In this document: positions 53,336 to 61,334 of the stretch, piece by piece
Layout: each line of letters starts with the position of its first letter
How positions within the stretch are numbered: the stretch's first letter is position 1
Source: an uncultured Anaerolineae bacterium
Lineage (GTDB): Bacteria > Chloroflexota > Anaerolineae > Aggregatilineales > Phototrophicaceae
NCBI GenBank assembly: GCA_934216615.1
Contig: CAKQCB010000009.1
Location: forward strand, 66,618 to 130,617
Direction: 5' to 3'
DNA length: 64,000 nucleotides
Program-made: the position numbers and the translations under genes
Notes under the pieces: generated by a model
The model's input: the letters and a program-made list of their open reading frames with translations, nothing else
What the model was told of the DNA's origin: nothing
The model's database searches: none

Positions 53336-54109
53336 ATGATGAGCATTCCGCCAAATACCGATGAAAACCCGCCTCATATCAGCATGGAGCGGGTGATCAC
53401 TGCGCTGAATGAAGGCGAAATAGAAACTGAAATTGGCATGCTCCGTTGGAGTTCGAACCGCGCATTCCTGCTCACGGTTCAACATAAAGAGGTCACCGTC
53501 GAAGGTGTGTATAAACCCCAAAGCGGTGAACGTCCGCTGTGGGACTTTCGCGAAGGCACCTTATGTTTACGCGAATATGCTTCCTTTCTCACATCCCAAG
53601 TGCTGGGTTGGCAGTTGGTTCCGCCGACTGCCCTGCGCACGCTTAATTATGGGCTGGGCACACTGCAATTTTTCATCGCCCATGATCCAAACATCCATTA
53701 CTTCACATGGGATGAGGAACTCAAAGCGGAATTAGACCCTCAACTCCGACGGTTATGCCTGTTCGATCTGATCGTCAACAATGCCGACCGCAAAGGCGGG
53801 CATTGTTTGCTGGATGCAGAAAATCACTTATGGGGCATTGATCACGGAATTACGTTCCACGCTCAAAATAAATTGCGCACCGTCATCTGGGATTTTGTCG
53901 AACAGCCTCTTTCAAACGATGAACGGGAACCACTCGAACAGCTTCTTCAAAAGTTATGTGATCTAGAATCAGTGTATCGTCAAGCGCTCGACAAGTTACT
54001 TCACATCAGTGAAATTGAGGCGTTTGTCGTGCGTATTCAGCGCTTACTCAAGAGCAATCAATTCCCGCTTCCACGCGGTGACATCAACTATCCTTGGCCG
54101 CCGGTTTGA
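53336..54109 (+). CDS. SCO1664-type phosphatidylinositol-kinase-like protein
   Basis: A 257-residue protein of the PI3/4-kinase/HipA-like group. VYKPQSGERPLWDF near residue 60 carries the ATP-binding Lys, LFDLIVNNADRKGGHCLL the catalytic Asp loop, and WGIDHGITF the metal-binding Asp. ATG 53336 starts 3 nt after the DUF3090 stop. The third member of the phosphatase-DUF3090-kinase trio. The substrate is unknown; a kinase and a phosphatase in one operon suggest a reversible phosphorylation cycle. A terminator follows. Confidence 0.86.
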   Translation: MMSIPPNTDENPPHISMERVITALNEGEIETEIGMLRWSSNRAFLLTVQHKEVTVEGVYKPQSGERPLWDFREGTLCLREYASFLTSQVLGWQLVPPTALRTLNYGLGTLQFFIAHDPNIHYFTWDEELKAELDPQLRRLCLFDLIVNNADRKGGHCLLDAENHLWGIDHGITFHAQNKLRTVIWDFVEQPLSNDEREPLEQLLQKLCDLESVYRQALDKLLHISEIEAFVVRIQRLLKSNQFPLPRGDINYPWPPV

Positions 54110-54180
54110 TCGATATTTACAGCTCACTACGCGGGCGCATCAGACGCCATCACGAACACGGCTATCGTATAAATTCACTA

Positions 54181-54226
54181 ACAAAAGAACGAGGTGGGTA
54201 TAATGTCCCTCGTCCTTTTGTTTTCT
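54181..54226 (+). terminator. Terminator of the phosphatase-DUF3090-kinase trio
   Basis: ACAAAAG-ACGAGG (54181-54194) pairs with CCTCGT-CTTTTGT (54208-54221) with one A-C mismatch. A T-rich tail (TTTTCT) follows. Confidence 0.8.
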
Positions 54227-54313
54227 AGCCCGTAGGTTTGATATACAATCCTATGTGCATAGACTACATTGATTACGTAGTATACGTAGGTATCAACTAT
54301 TGGGGGAATGCAA

Positions 54314-56485
54314 GTGGCAAGTCAAGCGCGTGAATTACGTCAAAAAGGAATTGAAGCAGCCAAAGCAGGACGCAAAGATGAGGCGCGTCAGCTCCTTCAA
54401 CAAGCCATTCGCCTCGAACCCCAAAATGAAGCGGCTTGGTTATGGTTAGCCAGCGTTGCACGGGATGCGCGAGAACGCGCCTTTTGTTTACAGCAAATTC
54501 TGGAAATCAACCCACACAACGAAACGGCCAAACGTGCGCTGGAAGGGTTGATGAGTACCCTACCCCCAGAAACCGAAGCGCCTCAATCCATCGGCTTAAA
54601 GAAACTTCCGGGCGCGCCCAAATTCCGCACAACCGCAGACTTGATGACACAATCCCCCGGGGTGCCACTCCCTTCTACAGAAGATATTGCAACCGCACAA
54701 AAACGCGCGGAAAGCATCATCAGCTTGGCGACACAACCGCCGTCGAGCGATATTAAGTATGTTCACAAAACCAAACGGCGCGCGGGTGAAGGCGATATTG
54801 TGCGTCTGCGTCTCACCATTATGGCGGCAGTGGGTGGGCTATTTGCCCTGCTCATCATTGCGGGGGTCGTGCTTGTTGCCACCAACGACGATGTGCGCGG
54901 GATCGTCTTTGGCCCAACTGCAACCTTTACCTTTACACCCACCGTCACACCTACCAACACGCCCGGGTTTACGCCTACGCCATCCACACAACCGCGCGTT
55001 TCGCCTACCCCGACGGATGCAGCGCCTGTTTTCCTCACGCGCTATAACCCGTATGCCGCGCCAACGCCCACCACAATTTACCCTGCGGTATTTGAAGTGC
55101 CTCAACAAAATGCGATTTCCGCCATCAACAGCGGACTCTTTGCCGTGGCGCTTCCCACATTACACGCGGAAGAATTACTCATCGCCAACAACTTCAACCC
55201 GAACCCCTACTACTGGCAAGCAATCGCCTATTTGGGTGAAGAAGATGTCGATTCTGCGCTGGATATTTTAGAAGTCGCCGAAGGGCGCCTTGATGAAGCA
55301 CCGAACCAAAATTATGACGCGCTCATCAACAGTGGGTTTGCACAAGTCTATTGGCAGATCGCACAAAATGAATTGGCAGAGGGTGATACTGCGGGTGCCA
55401 ACCTCGCTTATGAACAATTGGTCGAGCGTGCAGAAGCAGCCATCCAACGAGATGCACGATTAGAAGCGCCATATATCTATCTGGCGCGTAGTTTAGCCGC
55501 CCAACGAAATTATGATGAAGCGATCCAAATTCTTGATCGTGGGCTGGCTGTCCCCTCGCTTGAAAGCAATACCAACCTGATCACCGAAAAAGGTCACGTC
55601 TACCTGCTCCAAAGAGAGTATGATTTAGCGCGCTATCAAGCGTTCTTAGCCTTGTACGTCGATGCTACGAGCCAAGAAGCGCACCAATTACGCATCACAG
55701 CGGCGATGCAGGCGAATCAACCCGGGCAAGCCGTACTGGACGCAGAAACGTATCTCTACTATTACCCGGGAAGTACCTATGCCTTCAAATTATTAGGCGA
55801 TGCCCATGCTGAAGAAGGCAATAATGATCTCGCATTGCTGGCCTATTCTCAAGGTTTACAGGGGGATACGACAGCGGATGGCTATGTAGAGACGTTGATC
55901 TCTCGCGGGACGTTGTATTTGAATGCGGGAAATTACAACGCGGCATTGGATGATTTCACCCGCGCATATGACCTAGAAGAGACGTATGCGATCCAAGCGT
56001 TACGCCTACAGGCAGCGTTTGGAGCGGGACGGTATCAAACCGCCCTTTCCGATATTGATGATCTGTTAGGCCGTAATGCCCTTTCTGATGATGAGCTTCG
56101 GATGATCCAAGCCCAAATCAACTATGAGCTGATGGTACAAGCAGACACCTTAAATGCCGCCAACTTGAACCCGATCATCGGCGCGCTTGAAACCGTAAAC
56201 GCCAATGGCAATCTCACCCCCAACCAACGCGCAAGGATCAATCTCACGTTGGCGCAGGCGAATCTCGCATTAGGAAATCGTGATGCGGCACTAAACCAAG
56301 TCAACATCTACCTTGCCAATGAAGACAGCCTGATGGGTCATTATGTGCGCGGGCAAATTTACGAAGCGATGAATGACCGAACCGAAGCCCAACGAGAATA
56401 TGAATGGGTGCTTTTATGGAGTCAGGTCTACCCCTTCAGTGAACGCGCCGACGTCGAAGCGAAGCTGTTAGACTTGATCAACTAG
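54314..56485 (+). CDS. Membrane-anchored TPR protein
   Basis: A 723-residue protein. Cytoplasmic TPR repeats near the N-terminus (ARQLLQQAIRLEPQNEAAWLWLASV) are followed by a helix (LTIMAAVGGLFALLIIAGVVLV, about residues 155-178). A Pro/Thr stalk (FTPTVTPTNTPGFTPTP) and a long extracytoplasmic set of TPR repeats ending near residue 720 complete it. I choose GTG 54314 because GGGGGA lies six bases upstream; ATG 54308 directly abuts that site. Probably a scaffold. A terminator follows. Confidence 0.8.
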   Translation: MASQARELRQKGIEAAKAGRKDEARQLLQQAIRLEPQNEAAWLWLASVARDARERAFCLQQILEINPHNETAKRALEGLMSTLPPETEAPQSIGLKKLPGAPKFRTTADLMTQSPGVPLPSTEDIATAQKRAESIISLATQPPSSDIKYVHKTKRRAGEGDIVRLRLTIMAAVGGLFALLIIAGVVLVATNDDVRGIVFGPTATFTFTPTVTPTNTPGFTPTPSTQPRVSPTPTDAAPVFLTRYNPYAAPTPTTIYPAVFEVPQQNAISAINSGLFAVALPTLHAEELLIANNFNPNPYYWQAIAYLGEEDVDSALDILEVAEGRLDEAPNQNYDALINSGFAQVYWQIAQNELAEGDTAGANLAYEQLVERAEAAIQRDARLEAPYIYLARSLAAQRNYDEAIQILDRGLAVPSLESNTNLITEKGHVYLLQREYDLARYQAFLALYVDATSQEAHQLRITAAMQANQPGQAVLDAETYLYYYPGSTYAFKLLGDAHAEEGNNDLALLAYSQGLQGDTTADGYVETLISRGTLYLNAGNYNAALDDFTRAYDLEETYAIQALRLQAAFGAGRYQTALSDIDDLLGRNALSDDELRMIQAQINYELMVQADTLNAANLNPIIGALETVNANGNLTPNQRARINLTLAQANLALGNRDAALNQVNIYLANEDSLMGHYVRGQIYEAMNDRTEAQREYEWVLLWSQVYPFSERADVEAKLLDLIN

Positions 56486-56510
56486 GGATAGACGATAACA
56501 CATGAAACAA

Positions 56511-56545
56511 AAAAACAGCGCTGGTTTCTCATCAGCGCTGTTTTT
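56511..56545 (+). terminator. Terminator after the TPR gene
   Basis: A 13-bp stem AAAAACAGCGCTG / CAGCGCTGTTTTT with a 9-nt loop followed by TTTTTATTT. It may also serve the convergent gene at 56548. Confidence 0.9.
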
Positions 56546-56547
56546 AT

Positions 56548-57204
56548 TTAATCGGCGGGTTTGGGTTCAACCGTCCCCATACGCTCTAAGAACGTATTTA
56601 CGACCCCTTGCGGGTTGTGATAACAGGCGTCAGCATCAAAACGTTCGATGACCAAAATCCCGTGTGCCCGTAAGTGTTCATCTCTCGCTTGGTCATACGC
56701 CACATTATGATGCGGGCCGTCCACTTCTAAAATCCCCCAACGTCCATTGTGAAAAATGAGAAAATCAATCTCGCGCGTTTCGCGTTCTTTGCGAATGGTC
56801 AAACGCGATTTTGCGGGGCCGTAATAAAAAAGATCGTATTGGTCAAGTGCTTTTGCAATACGAACTTCTGTATTTGACCGGAAAGTCAGCCCTTTCCATG
56901 GAATAGAACGATATGATGAAGGTTCTGCTTCCTTGACGTATTTTTTAGGTTGTGCGCTTGAACGGGTACTGCGTCGGATACTCGCCAACGAACGGTCTAA
57001 ACGGCGCACAATATATTTAATGCTGTCCATACGGTCACGCTCGAGGACGACATATAACAATAAAACCCCAACAAAAAACGGTGTTAATTTTGCGGCCCAG
57101 CCCGGCGCAATACCAATCACATCTAAGATCGATATTCCAATACTCACCCCTGCGATTGCGCCCAACATCCAACTGATATAACGATCAGTCCGCGAATGAT
57201 TCAT
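56548..57204 (-). CDS. Membrane-anchored DUF559/Vsr-like nuclease-fold protein
   Basis: A 218-residue protein. Two helices (about residues 12-30 and 36-52) are followed by a PD-(D/E)XK-like domain. FRSNTEVRIAKAL gives the helix Glu, REIDFLIFHNGRWGILEVDGPHH the Asp...ExD core, and ARDEHLRAHGILVIERFDAD the end of the fold. Similar domains belong to DUF559 and the very-short-patch repair group. A membrane anchor is unusual, so nuclease activity is uncertain. It is the last gene of the minus-strand importer operon. Confidence 0.75.
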   Translation of the reverse strand: MNHSRTDRYISWMLGAIAGVSIGISILDVIGIAPGWAAKLTPFFVGVLLLYVVLERDRMDSIKYIVRRLDRSLASIRRSTRSSAQPKKYVKEAEPSSYRSIPWKGLTFRSNTEVRIAKALDQYDLFYYGPAKSRLTIRKERETREIDFLIFHNGRWGILEVDGPHHNVAYDQARDEHLRAHGILVIERFDADACYHNPQGVVNTFLERMGTVEPKPAD

Positions 57205-57257
57205 ATGTCTTTAAAGCCTTTAGACCTTCCTCATATTACAGTATTTCCATTTTAACA

Positions 57258-58235
57258 TTATTCTGGGTCAAAGCGTGTGCCTAACGCCGCAGGTGAATCC
57301 GCTCGTAGGACGTTCCGCGTAAATTTACGAAACGGGCGAGGCAGAACCTGAACCAATCTTTCTAATGCCCCTGTACTCACAAGTAACAAAGTACCAATCA
57401 TTAAAACCCACGGCAGGCCATTTAATAACACCAGCGGAATATTCACATCTGGAGAGCGCTGAATCGCCGAGGAGAGCGCCCGAAGTCCTGCGAATAGATA
57501 TGCTCCCAACACCACACGGAACGGATGCCACCCGCCAAAAATTACAATCGCCAGCGCGATCCAGCCATCCCCGCGCATCACGGGTGGGGTTGCCCAGCCG
57601 GGTTTAATCGATAACGAATAGGCCGCACCTGCCACGCCAACCAACATCCCGCCTAAAACCGTGTAGAAATAACGCATACGGTTGACGTTTGTCCCTCTGG
57701 CAAAGGCCGCTTCGGGGCGTTCGCCAATGGCGCGTAATGCCAGCCCGCCTTTGGTGTGAAAGAGCCAGAACCACGTCACAAAAATTAAGATGTAGCTGAA
57801 ATAAACAAATGGAGAGTGATTGAAGAAGATCGTCCCCACAACGGGGATATCCCGCAAAATGGGGATGGGCATAGAGAGGACTTGTGGGCCGGGGATACGT
57901 GTGTAATCTTGGCCGAGGAATAAGGCGAGGTCGGCGCATAATAACGTCAGAATAAAGCCTATCGCGACTTGGTCTTGGCGCAAATGAATGTCGCCAAAGG
58001 CGATCAAAAACGCGACAATCCCCCCTGCCAGCATCGCCGCCAAAAGCCCAATCCAAATACTGCCCGTCAAAAGCCCCGCAACAAAGCCGACCATCGCGGT
58101 CAGCGTCAAACTACCATCCAGCGAGAGGTTGACGACACCCGCCCGTTCGGTGATGGTCTCGCCGATGCCTGCAATGACGAGCGGGGTGGCATTGGTCACA
58201 ATGCTGCCGAGAATATTAATCAACTCTTGATTCAT
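57258..58235 (-). CDS. BMP-type nucleoside ABC importer permease 2 (NupQ/YufQ-like)
   Basis: A 325-residue permease with about eight helices. ERAGVVNLSLDGSLTLTAMVGF is the typical opening, and the segment LALRAIGERPEAAFARGTNVNRMRY carries the coupling loop. The gene begins 21 nt after the first permease. Together they form the channel of an importer for nucleosides or related sugars. Confidence 0.9.
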   Translation of the reverse strand: MNQELINILGSIVTNATPLVIAGIGETITERAGVVNLSLDGSLTLTAMVGFVAGLLTGSIWIGLLAAMLAGGIVAFLIAFGDIHLRQDQVAIGFILTLLCADLALFLGQDYTRIPGPQVLSMPIPILRDIPVVGTIFFNHSPFVYFSYILIFVTWFWLFHTKGGLALRAIGERPEAAFARGTNVNRMRYFYTVLGGMLVGVAGAAYSLSIKPGWATPPVMRGDGWIALAIVIFGGWHPFRVVLGAYLFAGLRALSSAIQRSPDVNIPLVLLNGLPWVLMIGTLLLVSTGALERLVQVLPRPFRKFTRNVLRADSPAALGTRFDPE

Positions 58236-58256
58236 ACGATGTCCTCAAAACAGACG

Positions 58257-59357
58257 TTAGGGTTGTTGTGATAGATTCGGCGAGACGGTTGAAGCAGAAG
58301 TTTCTTCGCTACCGCGGGCGTTCCCAGACCGCGAAAACCAGCGCTGGCGAAAGCCGTTGAAGAACAAGACGAGCAAAACCAATAGCCCTTGCAACACACC
58401 CGCTAAAGAAGGATCTAACTGCAAAGCGACTCTTAACCGTGTACTGCCCGCTAAAATTGCCGCGAACACAAAAGAGACCAGCGGAATCCACACAGCGCGG
58501 TTGCTGACGATCAAGACGACTAAGAGCGCTAAGAAGCCAATGCCCCCCGAAGAAAGCGGACGTAAGCTGTTATAGGTGAATAAGACACGGTATGCGCCCG
58601 CGATCCCCGCGAGAGCGCCACATGCAAGAAAAGCCGTGAGCGTGCTTTGCGTGGTCGGCACGCCTAACAAAAGCGCCGAACGTGCATTTTTTCCGGTGGC
58701 GCGTAGCTCTAAGCCCCAACGTGTCCGCCTCAACACAAGGATGACTGAGACGATTGCAATGAGCGTGATAATCAGCGCGAGTAAGCTCACCGGAAATTCA
58801 GTGCTGATGCTGGGCAACGTCGCAGTTGGTGGGAACGGCGCGGTGGCTTGGGCGCTTCCGCCTGTCGCGGGTTGCCACGGCCCAGAGATCAGATAGATCG
58901 ACCAAACATTCACCAGTGAATTTAAGGCGACCCCGCCAAAAATCTCATTCACGCCAAACTTGGTCTTCAACATGCCGACGATCAACGCCCATGCCATGCC
59001 CCCGAGGATGCCGAGAAAAATTTCAAACGGGATCAAAATAGGGGATGGCAGTTCGACGTACAATGCCGCCCAACTTGCGAAGATGGCGCCCGCCATCATC
59101 TGGCCTTCAATGCCAATGTTCCATAACCCCGCCGTGAAGGTGATGGCTAAACCTAGCCCACATAACACCAGCGGAATCCAAAAATTCACGACACCTGCAA
59201 CCGATGTTGAACTGCGGAACGCGCCCGCCCAAATGGTATTGAAGACTTCAAGCGGGTCATGCCCCACCATCAAAATGAGGACTGCTGAAATGGCGAAAGA
59301 GATGAGAATAGGCAGTAAGGTGAGTAAAAATTGTGACGTGCGTTTATTCATCTGCAT
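58257..59357 (-). CDS. BMP-type nucleoside ABC importer permease 1 (NupP/YufP-like)
   Basis: A 366-residue permease. FTAGLWNIGIEGQMMAGA and LKTKFGVNEIFGGVALN are signature segments, and LELRATGKNARSALLLGV is the coupling loop. It begins 6 nt after the ATPase gene. The second permease follows. Confidence 0.9.
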   Translation of the reverse strand: MQMNKRTSQFLLTLLPILISFAISAVLILMVGHDPLEVFNTIWAGAFRSSTSVAGVVNFWIPLVLCGLGLAITFTAGLWNIGIEGQMMAGAIFASWAALYVELPSPILIPFEIFLGILGGMAWALIVGMLKTKFGVNEIFGGVALNSLVNVWSIYLISGPWQPATGGSAQATAPFPPTATLPSISTEFPVSLLALIITLIAIVSVILVLRRTRWGLELRATGKNARSALLLGVPTTQSTLTAFLACGALAGIAGAYRVLFTYNSLRPLSSGGIGFLALLVVLIVSNRAVWIPLVSFVFAAILAGSTRLRVALQLDPSLAGVLQGLLVLLVLFFNGFRQRWFSRSGNARGSEETSASTVSPNLSQQP

Positions 59358-59363
59358 CCTTGA

Positions 59364-60842
59364 TCACTCCCCCACCGCTTGAGCCGTGTAATTTCCGCCG
59401 ATCAACTGCCCAAGTTCTTCAATCGTCGTTTTTCGAGCATCGGGAATTTCAAATACCCGCCCCGCATACAAAACGAAGATTCGATCACTGTAAGCGACGA
59501 GTTCATCAAGGTCGGGTGAGGTGAATAAAATTGCCGTTCCGCTGCTGCGTCGCTCGAGAAGCTGTTGCCATATCCACCGTGCCGAATCGACATCTAAACC
59601 GCGTGTGGGGTATTCAAGCGCCATCAAAAGGGGTTGTTGAGGCAATAACGCCATCAATACCCGTTGTTGGTTACCCCCGCTCAACCGCTCAATTTTATCC
59701 GACGGGCGACCACGCACGTTATAATGCGCAATTTGATTTTGGGCGCGCTGTTCTGCTTCTTTCCAACGTACCAAGCGACGCTGTTCTGTCACCAGCGCGA
59801 TATGTTCAGTGATGCTCAAACCCGAAATCAGCCCTTCTTCGAGCCGTCCCGCCGCGCCAAAAGCCACCCCCTGCGCCATAAAATCGCGATAGTGCTTGCC
59901 CGTCATGACCTTTTCGCCCAGCTTGATCATCCCGTTGTTGGGCTTGACCAGTCCCGCAACCGCCCGCAAGATCAGCTCTTGCCCGCTGCCGTCTAAGCCC
60001 GCAAGGCCGATGACTTCTCCACTACAGATGTTCAGGTTCAAATGCTCAACCGCGACCCGTTTCCCCGAAAGTGTTACATCGTTCAAGGTGACCACAGGCT
60101 GTTTAATTTCAACCATAGGGCGTTCCTGTGTCGCGAGTTCTTGACCAAACATCAAGCGGACAAGTTCGCTTGTAGTCACAGGCATGGATGCCGTGCCGAC
60201 TACACGACCAGCGCGTAAAACAACCACCGCATCACACAAGACGATCACATCTTCTAATTTGTGAGACACCAGCAGGATAGACATGCCCGATTCGGCAAGT
60301 TGTCGTAAAGAGGCGAATAAAATTGTTTTTTGTTCTGCGGAAATACCGGTGGTGGGTTCGTCTAGAATGAGCGTACGCACGCCCAGACTTAACAAACGGA
60401 CAATTTCCAACTGCTGACGCTGTCCCATGCTCAACTGGCTGATCAGCATGTCTGGATCGATATCAAACCCAAGCCGATCACACAGCGATGTCAATTCTTT
60501 ACGAGCAGAACGGCGGTTCATCACTACACCGTCTTTTTGTCCGTAGATGAAGTTTTCAAGCACAGTGAAAGCGGGAACGTCGAGCGGGTCTTGTTGCAAC
60601 ATGCCGATGCCAGCGGCAATAGCGCCTTGCGGGGTGGAGTACTGCACAACACGGTCATCAATGAGGATTTGTCCGCTGTCTGGGGGTTGATAGCCTGACA
60701 GAATCTTCATCAACGTGGATTTGCCTGCTCCGTTCTCACCCAAAACCCCTGTGATAGACCCCGCTGGAAAGATGAGGGAAATATCATTATTTGCATGGGT
60801 AGAGCCAAACCGTTTTTGAATATGTTGTAGTTCTATTTTCAT
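59364..60842 (-). CDS. BMP-type nucleoside ABC importer ATPase (NupO/YufO-like, double NBD)
   Basis: A 492-residue protein with two fused nucleotide-binding domains. NBD1 has Walker A GENGAGKSTLMK, signature LSMGQRQQLEIV and Walker B LILDEPTTGIS. NBD2 has a changed Walker A (GLDGSGQEL), signature LSGGNQQRV and ALEYPTRGLD, a form normal in this family. The gene is first in a three-gene importer operon. No substrate-binding lipoprotein gene is adjacent. Confidence 0.94.
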   Translation of the reverse strand: MKIELQHIQKRFGSTHANNDISLIFPAGSITGVLGENGAGKSTLMKILSGYQPPDSGQILIDDRVVQYSTPQGAIAAGIGMLQQDPLDVPAFTVLENFIYGQKDGVVMNRRSARKELTSLCDRLGFDIDPDMLISQLSMGQRQQLEIVRLLSLGVRTLILDEPTTGISAEQKTILFASLRQLAESGMSILLVSHKLEDVIVLCDAVVVLRAGRVVGTASMPVTTSELVRLMFGQELATQERPMVEIKQPVVTLNDVTLSGKRVAVEHLNLNICSGEVIGLAGLDGSGQELILRAVAGLVKPNNGMIKLGEKVMTGKHYRDFMAQGVAFGAAGRLEEGLISGLSITEHIALVTEQRRLVRWKEAEQRAQNQIAHYNVRGRPSDKIERLSGGNQQRVLMALLPQQPLLMALEYPTRGLDVDSARWIWQQLLERRSSGTAILFTSPDLDELVAYSDRIFVLYAGRVFEIPDARKTTIEELGQLIGGNYTAQAVGE

Positions 60843-61334
60843 AGGGCTGCTGCTCGCCTCAACCTATTAAGTTTATGAGGTTTGAAGCGCACGATTGTAG
60901 CGAGGATTGCGAAAAATGAACGCAATAATTTGCATAAGTCTACAGAGGATCATTTTGGTAGACACCCCACTTGTATTTTTTAACACTTTTGATTATCACT
61001 TAAAAATATGAATCTTGAAATAAACTCAGCAACCTCCAGAAGTTATATTTCGCTCTTGCATTATCCTCGTTAAAATCACCTGTATCGGAACACTTCTCGC
61101 CCAAATTATCAAGCTTTGCACAGTTAAATTTTTTGTAGTCAGCCCGCTTCTTTTTAGATCATCATTTAATAAAGAAATGTGGGCACAAATAACCGATACA
61201 AAGCGCCGTTTGTTATGATTCGCTAACACCAATGTCCTATACGGCTTTACCGAAAGGTACGATTAGGAATTTGCTCGATTCGTGGTATTCTTGTCGTTAG
61301 GATTGGCTTGCTGGAACAGGATAACTCAGCAGCA
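60843..61334. other. Divergent intergenic region between importer operon and TPR gene
   Basis: About 490 nt, AT-rich. A minus-strand -10-like TACAAT lies at 60899-60894 and may belong to the importer operon. A short frame of 68 codons at 61026-61232 on the minus strand has no ribosome site and no recognisable motif. I see no RNA gene and no strong hairpin. Confidence 0.45.

Noticed and set aside
61026..61232. Minus-strand frame of 68 codons in the gap after the importer operon
   Set aside because: No ribosome site and no recognisable motif; treated as chance.
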